Source: Streptosporangium minutum (GTDB lineage Bacteria > Actinomycetota > Actinomycetes > Streptosporangiales > Streptosporangiaceae). From it: DNA of 33,838 nt. Positions 12,126-21,240 of the stretch are shown here, piece after piece (positions within the stretch are counted from its first letter, which is position 1; each line of letters begins with the position of its first letter). The translations under genes and the position numbers were made by a program. The notes under the pieces are model-generated. The model was not told where the DNA came from. It saw nothing but the letters and a program-made list of their open reading frames with translations, and did not search any database. The stretch spans positions 1 to 33,838 of the forward strand of contig NZ_NGFP01000080.1 of assembly GCF_002149035.1 (NCBI RefSeq). The letters run 5' to 3'.

Positions 12126-15017
12126 ATGAGCGCGGACGGACATAGGGGCGTGGGCCGGACGGTCTCTCCGGTCCTGGTCGGACGTGATGCGGAGCTGGAA
12201 CGGCTGGCGGCGGCGGTGGCCGCGCGGCCTTCGGTGGTCGTGGTCGAGGGTGAGGCGGGCATCGGCAAGTCCCGGCTGGTCGCGGAGCTGGCCGCGCGGC
12301 CGGAGGTGGCGGGGCTGCGGTTGCTGAGCGGCGGGTGCAGCCAGATCAGGGAACCGTTCCCGCTCGGGCCGCTCGTCGAGGCGCTGCGGTCCCGCGGCGG
12401 AGACCTGGCCGGGGCGGCGCTGTCGCCGGTGGCCGGCGCGCTGGGATCCCTGTTTCCCGAACTGGCGGACGTTCTTCCCGAAGCCCCCGAACCGCTGGAC
12501 GACCGGGCGGCCGAGCGGCACCGACTGTTCCGCGGACTGGGCGTGGTGCTGGCCGCGCTCGGTCCCGCCGTACTCGTGGTCGAGGACCTGCACTGGGCCG
12601 ACGAGCAGACCGTCGAGTTCCTGGCGTACCTCCTGGCGAACCCGCCCGCCACGTTGTCGGTCGTGCTGACCTACCGGGGCGAGGAGGCGCCGGCCGGGGT
12701 GCGCGCGCTGACCGCGCGCCCGGCCGATGCGATCACCCACGAGCATGTCGGGCTGGCGCCGATGGACGAGAGGCAGACGCGCGCGCTCGCGGCGGCGATC
12801 CTGGGCAGTGCGGAGGTCTCCGCGGAGTTCGCGGCGCACCTGTGCGTACGGGCGTCGGGACTGCCGCTGGCGATCCAGGAGCTGCTGGCGCTGCTGCGGA
12901 CGCGGGGAGCGCTGATCCGCTGGGAGGGCGGCTGGGCCCGGCGTGCCCTCGACGCGCTGGACGTGCCGGTGGGGGTGCGGGCCTCGGTGCAGGAGCGGGT
13001 GGGACGGCTGTCACCCGCGGCGCGGAGGGTGGCGGAGGCGGCCGCGGCGCTTCAGCTGGCCTCGCCCGTCGCGGTGCTGACCGGCGTCACCGGCCTGTCC
13101 CCGGCTGAGGCGGCCGACGGGGTGGACGAGGTGCTGGACTCCGGCCTGTTCGTCGAGCGGGACGGGATGGTGCGGTTCCGGCACGTGCTGGCGGCCCAGG
13201 CGGTCCACGAGGGGATCTCGCTGGGACGCAGGCAGGCGTTGCACGCCGCCGCCGCGACCGCGGTGCGGGACCTGCGCCCGGTGCCGCTGGGGCGGGTGGC
13301 GTACCACCTCCGGCAGGCCGGTCGCCTCGGGGACTGGGTGGATGCCGCCGAGAGCGCCGCCGACCAGGCCTTCGCGCTGGGTGACGACGCCGAGGTGGCA
13401 CGGCTCCTTGAGGATGTGCTGCGCCACGCGGATCTGGCGCCCGAGCGCCGGGCGGCCCTGACGATCAGGCTGGGGTGGGCCGCCTCGGAGCTGCTGCACC
13501 TGCCGGACGTCGGCGACCTGCTCGCCGAGGCGCTCGACAAGGCTCCTCCCGGGGCCGTCCGCGGCGAGCTGCGGTTCCTGCTGGGGATGCAGCTCGAAGT
13601 GACCCGGACGGACCCGGCGCGCAGGTACCGGATGTTCACCGACGCCCTGGAGGAGCTGGCCGAGCGGCCGGAGCTGGCGGCCTGGACCATGGTGGCCCTG
13701 GCGTTGCCGGCCACCATGGACGTGCCGTCCCATGAGCGTCTGGGGTGGTTGGAGCGCGCCCTGGAGACGCTGCCCGAGGTCGGTGACCCCGCGACCCGTC
13801 TCCTCGTGCTGAGCAAGGTCGCGATGGTGTTCACCGTGGTCGGCGACCCGCGCTGGGCCGAGCTGACCGACCGCGTCGTGCGGGAGACGGGCGGCTACGC
13901 CGGTCGCCGCAGGGAGGTCAACGCCTATCGCTCCATCGGCGACGAGGCCTGTTTCAGCGGACATCACGAGGTGGCGCTCCGCCTGCTGTCCAAGGCGATG
14001 GAGAGTGCGGCGAGCGCTGACGTCACCGGCGGAGCGGAGTTCCGCTGCCGCGCCTCGATGACGATCGTGGCTTACTGCCGGGGTGCCTGGGACGGGCTGG
14101 GCGAGGAGGTCGAGGCGCTGCGCCACGGGCGCAGCGACCGCCCGGTCGAAGTGAACCTCCTGGACACCGTGGCGGCCTGCCTGTCGCCCTCCCCGGGCCG
14201 TCTGGACGCCGCTCAGGATCTCCTGCGTGAAGTCGTCCGGCGGGTGGGGGCCATGGGAGACGTCGATCTGCTCCCGTTTCCGGTGAGCATGCTGCTGCGG
14301 GTGGCCACCGCCCGCGGTGAGGCCGCCGCGGCGATCGCGGAGACCTCGGAGGCCGTCGCCACGTGGGAGGCCAACGGCTTCTGGCCGGTGGGGGTCCGGG
14401 CGGTTCCGGCGCTGGTCGAGGCGCTGCTGGCGGCGGGCAGGCCGGCGGAGGCGGCCGAGGTGGTGGTTCGGTACGAGTCCCGGATGCTGGGGCTGGACGC
14501 GCCGCTGGCTCCGGCGGGGCTGCGGCAGGCTCGCGGGTTCATGGCCGCCGCGGAGCAGCGGTGGCGCGAGGCCGCGGAGCACTTCACGGCCGCCGCCGCC
14601 GACTTCCGGCGGCTACCGGCCCCCTACGAGGCGGCCCAGGCGGACGAGCAGGCCGCGGCCTGCCTCTTCGCTCTCGGCGACCCCGCCGCGGAACCCGCCC
14701 TCAAGGCGGCCATCACCGTGTACGGCGGGATGGGCGCGCGATGGGACCTGGATCGGGCCACCCGGCTGGCCCGGCGATGGGGCCTGCGCCCAGCTCCTCC
14801 CGCCCCGTCGCGCGACGGGGCGAACGACTCCCTGTCGGCCCGGCAACAGCAGGTGGCGCGGCTGGCCGCGGCGGGACTCACCAACCAGGAGATCGCCAGG
14901 GAGATGTTCCTGTCGCCGAAGACCGTCGACAAGCATCTCGGCGCGGCGATGCGCAAGTTCGGCGCGCGTTCGCGCACGGAGCTCGCCCGCCACCTGGACC
15001 ACCCCGCAGGACCTTGA
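12126..15017 (+). CDS. LAL-type (large ATP-binding LuxR) transcriptional activator
   Basis: A 963-aa STAND-type regulator. The N-terminal ATPase has Walker A GEAGIGKS (42-49) and Walker B VLVVEDLHWAD (149-159). A long helical TPR-like middle follows, and the C-terminus carries the LuxR HTH (LSARQQQVARLAAAGLTNQEIAREMFLSPKTVDKHLGAAMRKFGARSRTELARHL, last about 60 residues). LAL proteins of the MalT class activate transcription after ligand binding and are often pathway-specific activators in actinomycetes. The start ATG 12126 lies just before the nucleotide-binding domain. AT-rich DNA at 12040-12085 is the likely promoter. The tiny ORF and large secreted subtilase directly downstream, same strand, are candidate targets; this is inference from position. 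Confidence 0.93.
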   Translation: MSADGHRGVGRTVSPVLVGRDAELERLAAAVAARPSVVVVEGEAGIGKSRLVAELAARPEVAGLRLLSGGCSQIREPFPLGPLVEALRSRGGDLAGAALSPVAGALGSLFPELADVLPEAPEPLDDRAAERHRLFRGLGVVLAALGPAVLVVEDLHWADEQTVEFLAYLLANPPATLSVVLTYRGEEAPAGVRALTARPADAITHEHVGLAPMDERQTRALAAAILGSAEVSAEFAAHLCVRASGLPLAIQELLALLRTRGALIRWEGGWARRALDALDVPVGVRASVQERVGRLSPAARRVAEAAAALQLASPVAVLTGVTGLSPAEAADGVDEVLDSGLFVERDGMVRFRHVLAAQAVHEGISLGRRQALHAAAATAVRDLRPVPLGRVAYHLRQAGRLGDWVDAAESAADQAFALGDDAEVARLLEDVLRHADLAPERRAALTIRLGWAASELLHLPDVGDLLAEALDKAPPGAVRGELRFLLGMQLEVTRTDPARRYRMFTDALEELAERPELAAWTMVALALPATMDVPSHERLGWLERALETLPEVGDPATRLLVLSKVAMVFTVVGDPRWAELTDRVVRETGGYAGRRREVNAYRSIGDEACFSGHHEVALRLLSKAMESAASADVTGGAEFRCRASMTIVAYCRGAWDGLGEEVEALRHGRSDRPVEVNLLDTVAACLSPSPGRLDAAQDLLREVVRRVGAMGDVDLLPFPVSMLLRVATARGEAAAAIAETSEAVATWEANGFWPVGVRAVPALVEALLAAGRPAEAAEVVVRYESRMLGLDAPLAPAGLRQARGFMAAAEQRWREAAEHFTAAAADFRRLPAPYEAAQADEQAAACLFALGDPAAEPALKAAITVYGGMGARWDLDRATRLARRWGLRPAPPAPSRDGANDSLSARQQQVARLAAAGLTNQEIAREMFLSPKTVDKHLGAAMRKFGARSRTELARHLDHPAGP

Positions 15018-15056
15018 TCGGGAAAGTTGGGGCGTTTACCCCATCTGTCACCCCAT

Positions 15057-15072
15057 ACCCCCACGAGGGGGT
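15057..15072 (+). terminator. Short GC hairpin between the LAL gene and the small ORF
   Basis: ACCCCC (15057-15062) and GGGGGT (15067-15072) form a perfect 6-bp stem with the 4-nt loop ACGA, 40 bp after the LAL stop codon. It could be a terminator of the regulator gene or a leader structure of the ORF at 15091. Confidence 0.4.
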
Positions 15073-15090
15073 GGCGACGATGCTTGCCTC

Positions 15091-15216
15091 ATGTCTGACC
15101 AGGATGCGCCCGAGCCCGCATCGGACGAGGGCCCCGGCCACGAGGCGCAATCCGAGGAGGCGACCCCACCGGTCGCCGTAGCGCCCCGGCTCCCCGAGGG
15201 ATTCGAGCCGCTGTGA
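15091..15216 (+). CDS. Candidate small acidic protein, 41 aa
   Basis: ATG 15091 to TGA 15214-15216 encodes 41 residues beginning MSDQDAPEPASDEGPGHEA and ending RLPEGFEPL. It is rich in Asp, Glu, Pro and Ala with one Arg and no Cys, membrane segment or signal peptide. Most third codon positions are G or C, as in neighbouring genes. No good ribosome site precedes this ATG (a GAGGGGG lies about 20 bases upstream), which weakens the case. It sits alone in the gap between the LAL regulator and the subtilase. I do not recognise it; it could be a real small protein or chance. Confidence 0.35.
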   Translation: MSDQDAPEPASDEGPGHEAQSEEATPPVAVAPRLPEGFEPL

Positions 15217-15272
15217 TCCGGCTCTCCCCGCGCACCCCCCATCTCGATCACGCAGAAAGGCAGTGCCCCGCC

Positions 15273-15320
15273 ATGTCCGACAACGGATTCCGGCCGTCAC
15301 CTCCCGGGAGGGCCGCGTGA
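15273..15320 (+). CDS. Possible 15-aa leader ORF overlapping the subtilase start
   Basis: ATG 15273 opens a 15-codon frame (MSDNGFRPSPPGRAA) whose TGA (15318-15320) overlaps the GTG start of the subtilase in a GTGA arrangement. AGAAAGG lies about 12 bases upstream. The ribosome site of the subtilase (GGGAGGG, 15306-15312) lies inside this frame. If translated, it would couple translation to the protease gene. It is very short, and chance cannot be excluded. Confidence 0.25.
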   Translation: MSDNGFRPSPPGRAA

Positions 15321-18300
15321 AACGCACCGTCCTGCTGACCTCGCTCCTCGCGCTGGCCGCGACCGCGCTGCCGCAGACGCCGGCGGCACTGGCCGCCGAG
15401 CCGGCGCAGCCGCCCCCGGCGGCTCCCGTCACACTCCAGGGTGTCGGCCCGGGCCCGCACGTCATCACCCTGGTCACCGGCGACAAGGTCACGCTCACCC
15501 AGGCTGTCACCGGCCGCTTCGACGTGAAGACCGAACCCGCCGTCCGCCAGGACGGCCACCGGCCGAAGCTGCTCACCCAGACTTCCCCCGAGGGCGTCTT
15601 CGTCCTCCCGTCCGACGCGATGCCCGCCATTCAGGCTGGGCGGCTGGACATGCGGCTGTTCAACGTCAAGTACCTGGCGGAGAACGGCTACACCGACGAC
15701 CGGACCAAGCAGGTCCCGGTCATCGTCCAGTACCCGGAGAAGCACGGTCTCGCCGCGGTCCGAAGCGCCGCCGCCGCGATCCCGGCGAGCGTCCCCACCC
15801 ATGACCTGGAGAGCATCCACGCCTCCGCCCTCGACGTCGCCAAGGCCGAGTCCGGAGCGTTCTGGAACGCCGTGCGCGCCGTCCCCACCGGATCGGGCGA
15901 ACAGGGCATGAGAGCGGTGCCCGGCACCTTGCGCGGCGGGATCGCCAAGGTGTGGCTGGACGGCAAGGTCAAGGCCATCCTGGACAAGAGCGTGGCGATG
16001 ATCGGCGCGCCGCAGGCCTGGGCCGGCGGGCACGACGGCACCGGGGTGAAGGTCGCGGTGCTGGACACCGGCGTCGACGCCACCCACCCCGACCTCGCAG
16101 GGAAGATCGCGGACTCCAGGTCCTTCGTCCCCGACGCTCCGGTCAAGGACGGTCACGGCCACGGCACCCACGTGGCCTCCACGATCGCCGGCTCCGGAGC
16201 GGCGTCCAGCGGCAAGTACAAGGGCGTGGCTCCGGGCGCGCAACTGGTCGTCGGCAAGGTGCTGAACGATGCCGGGTCGGGCGAAGACTCGTGGATCATC
16301 GAGGGTATGGAGTGGGCCGCGTCCAGCGGCGCCAAGGTCGTCAGCATGAGCCTGGGCGCCGGCCCCACCGACGGCACCGACCCGATCAGCCAGGCGGTCA
16401 ACGGCCTGAGCGCGTCCACCGGCACCCTGTTCGTCATCGCGGCGGGCAACTCCGGCGCGCTGCCCGGGAGCGTGTCCATGCCCGGCACAGCCGAGGCGGC
16501 GCTCACCGTCGCCGCGGTCGACAAGCAGGATCAGCTGGCCGGCTTCTCCGGCCGGGGGCCGCGGTTCGGTGACTCGGGGCTCAAGCCCGACATCGCCGCG
16601 CCCGGCGTGGACATCGCCGCGGCGCGCGCCGCGGGCACCACGATGGGCACTCCCGTCGACGACCGCTACACCGGGGCGTCCGGCACCTCGATGGCCACGC
16701 CGCACGTCGCGGGCGCCGCGGCGATCATGGCCCAGTTGCACCCCGACTGGAAGGGGCCGCTGCTCAAGTCCGCGCTGATGTCCACGGCCAAGGACGACGG
16801 CTTCAGCGCGTACGAGCAAGGCGCCGGGCGGGTGGACCTCGCCAAGGCGTACACCCAGCGGGTCTTCGCCACCACCGGCGGGATCGACTTCGGCTCGGTG
16901 ACCGAGGAGGGCGAGTCGCTGCGGCGTGAGCTCTCCTACACCAACCTCACCGACCAGCCTGTCACCCTCACGCTCACCCCCGCCCTGCGCACCGTCGGCG
17001 GGACCGCGGTGGAGGGCAGGCTGAGCACCGATCCGACCCTCACGGTGCCCGCGAACGGCACCGCCACGGCGACCGTCACCCTCGACCCGACCGGCCTGGA
17101 GTTCGGCACCTACGACGGCGCCGTGACGGCCGAGGCAGGCGGCATCCGGCTGACCACCCCGGTGGGCATGGTGCGCGAGGCTCCGTTGGTCCAGCTCACC
17201 GTCCACACCATCGGCAGGGACGGCAAGCCCGCCACGCCGTGGTACCAGCAGACTCTCGACGTCGACGGCGCGAAGGGATACCTCCTTGACACCGTGGTGT
17301 CGAAGGAGGGAACCACGGTCACCCGGGTTCCGGTCGGCACGCATTCGGTGTTGCAGTGGCTGACCTGGATGGACGAGGACGACCGGAACAACGAGACGTT
17401 CCTGATCAACCCGGAGGTCACCGTCACCGGTGACACCGAGATCACGCTCGACGCCCGGCAGGCCTCCCAGGTCCGCTTCACCACCCCGAAGCCGGCCGAG
17501 CCGCTGAACAACATATGGGTCGCCTCCCACCAGCGGACCATTATCAACGGCCAGACGTTCGGCATGACCCTGACCCCCGGCATGCAGCAGGGCGCATGGT
17601 CGAAGATGTGGGTCACCCCCACCAAGCCGGTCACCAAGGGCAAGTTCCGTTTCGCCAGCCAGTGGACGCTGGGACAGTCCCAGGTCACCATGACCGCGGG
17701 CAGGCGCAAGCCGATCACCCTGCATCCGATCGCTCCCCCGCACAGCGACTACGGGACCGGGCCCCATCAGAACGGCCAGCCCGACTGGAAGCCGTTCACC
17801 GGGACACAGAACCTGCCGCTCGTCGACGTCGGTGAGGGCAGGCCCGAGGACATCGCCGGGAAGGACCTGCGCGGCAAGCTGGTCCTCATGGAGACGGGAC
17901 TCGCGCCCAACGGCACCGTGAACTGCTTCACCTGGATCAGCCGGATCATTCCGATCCGTGAGGCCGGTGCGGCCGGACTGGCGACCTTCCCGTCGAAGAG
18001 CGGCCTCTGCGCCCTTCCGCTCGACGTCGGGCAGGAGATCAACACCGGCGACCCCAAGCCCATCAGCATCCCGAACGTGTCCCTGTCGAACAAGGAGGGA
18101 CTGCAGCTGCGCGCGCAGCTCGCCCGCGAGGCGGTTCCCGTCCAGGTGACGGGCACACCGGAGACGCCCTACAGCTACGTCCTCAAGCCGTACGCCGAGG
18201 GCGGCGTGCCGAAGTCCATGCACTACACCTTCACCGACCGGCAGCTCGCCCAGGTCGACCTGGACGTCCACGCTTCCCAGCCCACCAAGTTCAACCACTG

Positions 18301-19333
18301 GCGCACGATCTACAAGCAGGACGACGTCACGGATACGACGACGTCCGTCTCGTCCTGGGGGGCGATGGCCTTCACCGGACCGACCACTCGGACCGAATGG
18401 GTCGGGCCGCTCGATCCCACGGTGATCCATTCGCACGGCATGTCCTCGTCCAACCTCGACAGGACGACCTTCTACGACACCCGGTTCCGCGTCGAGGTGT
18501 TCGACCGGCCCGGTCGTACCCGGCAGCAGTGGTTCACCGCGGGCCTGACGCCGGGTGCCCAGACCGCGTCGCAGAAGGTCTACGCGCGCGCCGACAAGGA
18601 CGCGCCGCCCCTCACGACCCAGGGCATCAGCGTAACGTGCACGCTCTGCGTGCAGGGCGATACCCTCTGGGCCGAATTCTTCCCGGCGGGCACGACCGAC
18701 AGCCACCCCGTCAGCGACGGATTCTGGAAGAGCGGTGAGCTCCTCACCCCTGACTACGACCTGCATCTCTACCGGGACGGCACGGAGATCCCGCGCGTCA
18801 CGGCGCCCGGCCTGGACAACCTCCCCGCGTTCACCCTGCCCGAGGGCGCCGGCACCTACCGGCTGACCGCGAAGAACGCCCAGCACGACACCGAGTGGAC
18901 GTTCCGCGCCCCGCCGGCCAAGGAACACGTGCTGCCGGGATCGTTCTGCAAGTACTGGATCATCGAAGGAGTCACCGAGCAGTGCCGGCCCACCCCCGTC
19001 GTCTTCGCCGGCTACGACCTGGGCGACACCCTGGCGATGGACAACACCGTCCGCGCCGGCCGCTCCCACAGGTTCACCGTCGAGGCCTACCACTCGCCGT
19101 CCGCGGCGAAGATGCCGAAGATCGCCGGGCTCAAGCTGTGGATGAGCACCGACGACGGCGCCAAGTGGACGCCCGTCCCGGTCAAGCGCGACCGTGACGG
19201 CGCCTACACCGCCAGCACCCGCTACCCGTCCCTGCGCGACACCAAGGGCGCGGTCAGCCTGAAGGTCGAAGCCTGGGACGCCGAGGGCAACCGCCTCAAG
19301 CAGACCAGCACCCGCCTGTTCGGCCTGCGCTGA
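15317..19333 (+). CDS. Large secreted subtilisin-like serine protease (S8) with PA domain
   Basis: A 1338-aa exported protease. Residues 1-28 are a Sec signal peptide (KRTVLLTSLLALAATALPQTPAALAAE), followed by a propeptide-like region to about 225. The catalytic triad is Asp250 (VAVLDTGVDATHPDL), His282 (GHGHGTHVAS) and Ser458 (GTSMATPHVAGAAAI). After the catalytic domain come beta-sandwich regions, a PA-like segment around 830-960 (DLRGKLVLMETG ... AGAAGLATFPSKSG) and a long C-terminal beta region of unknown role. The family has many actinomycete members of 1100-1300 aa. GTG 15317 has GGGAGGG four bases upstream and gives a clean signal peptide. The gene lies downstream of the LAL regulator, which may control it. 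A perfect hairpin follows the stop. Confidence 0.94.
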   Translation: MKRTVLLTSLLALAATALPQTPAALAAEPAQPPPAAPVTLQGVGPGPHVITLVTGDKVTLTQAVTGRFDVKTEPAVRQDGHRPKLLTQTSPEGVFVLPSDAMPAIQAGRLDMRLFNVKYLAENGYTDDRTKQVPVIVQYPEKHGLAAVRSAAAAIPASVPTHDLESIHASALDVAKAESGAFWNAVRAVPTGSGEQGMRAVPGTLRGGIAKVWLDGKVKAILDKSVAMIGAPQAWAGGHDGTGVKVAVLDTGVDATHPDLAGKIADSRSFVPDAPVKDGHGHGTHVASTIAGSGAASSGKYKGVAPGAQLVVGKVLNDAGSGEDSWIIEGMEWAASSGAKVVSMSLGAGPTDGTDPISQAVNGLSASTGTLFVIAAGNSGALPGSVSMPGTAEAALTVAAVDKQDQLAGFSGRGPRFGDSGLKPDIAAPGVDIAAARAAGTTMGTPVDDRYTGASGTSMATPHVAGAAAIMAQLHPDWKGPLLKSALMSTAKDDGFSAYEQGAGRVDLAKAYTQRVFATTGGIDFGSVTEEGESLRRELSYTNLTDQPVTLTLTPALRTVGGTAVEGRLSTDPTLTVPANGTATATVTLDPTGLEFGTYDGAVTAEAGGIRLTTPVGMVREAPLVQLTVHTIGRDGKPATPWYQQTLDVDGAKGYLLDTVVSKEGTTVTRVPVGTHSVLQWLTWMDEDDRNNETFLINPEVTVTGDTEITLDARQASQVRFTTPKPAEPLNNIWVASHQRTIINGQTFGMTLTPGMQQGAWSKMWVTPTKPVTKGKFRFASQWTLGQSQVTMTAGRRKPITLHPIAPPHSDYGTGPHQNGQPDWKPFTGTQNLPLVDVGEGRPEDIAGKDLRGKLVLMETGLAPNGTVNCFTWISRIIPIREAGAAGLATFPSKSGLCALPLDVGQEINTGDPKPISIPNVSLSNKEGLQLRAQLAREAVPVQVTGTPETPYSYVLKPYAEGGVPKSMHYTFTDRQLAQVDLDVHASQPTKFNHWRTIYKQDDVTDTTTSVSSWGAMAFTGPTTRTEWVGPLDPTVIHSHGMSSSNLDRTTFYDTRFRVEVFDRPGRTRQQWFTAGLTPGAQTASQKVYARADKDAPPLTTQGISVTCTLCVQGDTLWAEFFPAGTTDSHPVSDGFWKSGELLTPDYDLHLYRDGTEIPRVTAPGLDNLPAFTLPEGAGTYRLTAKNAQHDTEWTFRAPPAKEHVLPGSFCKYWIIEGVTEQCRPTPVVFAGYDLGDTLAMDNTVRAGRSHRFTVEAYHSPSAAKMPKIAGLKLWMSTDDGAKWTPVPVKRDRDGAYTASTRYPSLRDTKGAVSLKVEAWDAEGNRLKQTSTRLFGLR

Positions 19334-19354
19334 ACCGTCCGCTGATCGAAGAGT

Positions 19355-19390
19355 CCGCCGGGTGGCGGGGGTCTCCCCGCCACCCGGCGG
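19355..19390 (+). terminator. Strong terminator hairpin after the subtilase
   Basis: A perfect 16-bp stem, CCGCCGGGTGGCGGGG at 19355-19370 against 19375-19390, with the 4-nt loop GTCT, 22 bp after the stop codon. There is no U tract, typical of GC-rich actinomycete terminators. Confidence 0.85.
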
Positions 19391-19483
19391 CTCTGTGCCC
19401 GGGTGGCGGTCGCCGCGGCGTCGCCGGTCGAAGCCCGGTGCGCGCCGCGAAAGGGTAGATATCGCTACGCTTACCAGAAGTTT

Positions 19484-19498
19484 TGTCTGTAGCAGACA
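19484..19498. promoter_or_regulatory. Palindromic operator candidate upstream of the acyl-CoA synthetase
   Basis: TGTCTG-TAG-CAGACA is a perfect 6+3+6 palindrome ending four bases before the GGAG ribosome site of the next gene. Its position between promoter and start suits a repressor site, for example of a TetR-type fatty-acid regulator; no such regulator is adjacent. Confidence 0.5.
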
Positions 19499-19512
19499 CT
19501 CTGGAGAAGCCC

Positions 19513-21117
19513 ATGTCTCTTGCCGGAGCCCCGGAGCAGGCGGATGTCGCGCTCGCCCGCCGCCAATCGCTGGCCGACCTGCTCCGCCGGTCCGCCCGGC
19601 GCCATCCCCACCGGCTCGCCGTGTCGGACGGCGTGAGCAGCCGTACCTACGCCCAGCTCGACGAGGACGTCTCCAGGATCGCCAACGCGCTCCTGGAAAG
19701 GGGGGTGGGCCCCGGCGACCGGGTGGCGGTGCTCTCGCGCAACAGCGTCGCGTACGTCCAGACGATCTTCGCCGTCGCCCGGGCGGGCGCCGTACTGGTG
19801 CCGATCAACTTCATGCTCCGGGGCGAGGAGGTCGGATACGTCGTCGGTCACTCCTCCGCCGTCGCCCTGCTCGCGCAGGACGAGCTCCTCCCCGTCGCAG
19901 AGGAGGCGATCAAGGCGACGGACCGCCTGCGGACACGGATCGTGTACGGCGAGGCGGCCGGAGACTGGGAGCCGTTCTCGGCCCTGCTGGACCACGGGGA
20001 CTCCCGCGAGCCCGCGGTGCCCATCGCGCCGGACGCTCCGGCCCAGATCCTCTACACCTCGGGCACCGAGTCGCGCCCCAAGGGCGCGGTGCTGTCCCAC
20101 GCGGCGCTGATCGCCCAGTACGGCAGCTGCGTCATCGACGGCGGCATGGACCGCGACGACGTCGAGCTGCACTCGATGCCGCTGTTCCACTGCGCGCAGC
20201 AGCACTGCTTCCTGGTGCCCGACATCCAGCTCGGAGCCTCCAGCGTCATCCTGCCCGGACCCGACCCGGCCGCGGTGCTCGCCGCCGTCGAGAGCCATCG
20301 GGTGACCAAGTTGTTCGCGCCGCCCACGGTCTGGATCGCCCTGCTGCGCCACCCGGACTTCGACAGGCGCGACCTCTCCTCGCTGCGCAAGGGCTACTAC
20401 GGAGCGGCGATCATGCCCGTGGAGGTGCTCCGGGAGATCGGCGAGCGGCTGCCCGGCGTGCGCCTGTGGAACTTCTACGGCCAGACGGAGATGGCGCCCG
20501 TCGCCGTCATGCTCCAGCCCGGGGACCAGATCCGCAAGGCCGGATCCGCAGGTCAGGCCGCCCTGAACGTGGAGACCCGCGTCGTGGACGCCGAGGGCCG
20601 GGACGTGCCCACCGGTGAGATCGGGGAGATCGTCCACCGGAGTCCGCACGCCATCCTCGAATACCTCGACGACCCGGAGAAGACCGCCGAGGCGTTCCGC
20701 GGCGGCTGGTTCCACTCCGGCGATCTGGGGACCATGGACGAGGAGGGCTACCTCACGGTCGTCGACCGGATCAAGGACATGATCAAGACCGGCGGGGAGA
20801 ACGTCGCCAGCCGCGAGGTCGAAGAGACGATCTACGAACACCCCGCCGTCGCCGAGGTGGCGGTCGTCGGGGTCAGGCATCCGAGCTGGATCGAGGCGGT
20901 CGTCGCGATCGTGGTGGCCAAGGCCGGTGCGGCCGTCACCGAGGAGGAGCTGCGGGCGCACGCCCGTGAACGGCTGGCGCCGTTCAAGGTCCCCAAGGCG
21001 TTCGCGTTCGTCGACGCGCTCCCGAAGAACCCGAGCGGCAAGATCCTCAAGCGTGAGCTCCGGGAGCGGCACGGCGAGCTCGCGGACCGGATCGCCGGCG
21101 CGGGCGCCGGGCGCTGA
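19513..21117 (+). CDS. Acyl-CoA synthetase / fatty-acid CoA ligase (ANL superfamily)
   Basis: A 534-aa adenylate-forming ligase that would activate a carboxylic acid with ATP and join it to CoA. Core motifs are present: YTSGTESRPKGAVLSH (A3 P-loop), FYGQTEMAP (A5), WFHSGDLGTMDEEGYLTVVDRIKDMIKTGGENV (A7-A8) and PKNPSGKILKREL with the catalytic lysine (A10). The signature reads TSGTES rather than the usual TSGTTG, a small deviation. It is closest to medium/long-chain fatty acyl-CoA synthetases. ATG 19513 has GGAG six bases upstream. An in-frame TTG at 19483 is possible, but it would place the palindrome at 19484-19498 inside the gene. It stands alone between two strong hairpins, so it is probably monocistronic. 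Confidence 0.92.
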   Translation: MSLAGAPEQADVALARRQSLADLLRRSARRHPHRLAVSDGVSSRTYAQLDEDVSRIANALLERGVGPGDRVAVLSRNSVAYVQTIFAVARAGAVLVPINFMLRGEEVGYVVGHSSAVALLAQDELLPVAEEAIKATDRLRTRIVYGEAAGDWEPFSALLDHGDSREPAVPIAPDAPAQILYTSGTESRPKGAVLSHAALIAQYGSCVIDGGMDRDDVELHSMPLFHCAQQHCFLVPDIQLGASSVILPGPDPAAVLAAVESHRVTKLFAPPTVWIALLRHPDFDRRDLSSLRKGYYGAAIMPVEVLREIGERLPGVRLWNFYGQTEMAPVAVMLQPGDQIRKAGSAGQAALNVETRVVDAEGRDVPTGEIGEIVHRSPHAILEYLDDPEKTAEAFRGGWFHSGDLGTMDEEGYLTVVDRIKDMIKTGGENVASREVEETIYEHPAVAEVAVVGVRHPSWIEAVVAIVVAKAGAAVTEEELRAHARERLAPFKVPKAFAFVDALPKNPSGKILKRELRERHGELADRIAGAGAGR

Positions 21118-21119
21118 GA

Positions 21120-21180
21120 CCCCGGGACGCCATCGGCCGTACGGGCGGCGCGCCCGGCTGCCCGTACGACGATCCCGGGG
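21120..21180 (+). terminator. Compound hairpin after the acyl-CoA synthetase
   Basis: The outer stem CCCCGGGA/TCCCGGGG (21120-21127 with 21173-21180) encloses an inner stem CGTACGGGC/GCCCGTACG (21138-21146 with 21160-21168). Both stems are perfect and lie directly behind the stop codon. It is a likely factor-independent or Rho-assisted terminator. Confidence 0.7.
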
Positions 21181-21240
21181 CTCCGGCCCCGGCTTGGGGG
21201 GAAGAGTTTCCAAAGCTGCTGGTCAGCGAAGGTATTGTCC

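Noticed and set aside
15248..19093. Very long open frame on the minus strand opposite the subtilase gene
   Set aside because: It mirrors the subtilase reading frame, is low-complexity Gly/Arg/Val-rich and has no domain. The plus-strand gene has a signal peptide, catalytic triad and ribosome site.
19483..19512. TTG start extending the acyl-CoA synthetase by ten residues
   Set aside because: It would place a perfect palindrome inside the gene, and ATG 19513 has a proper GGAG ribosome site.
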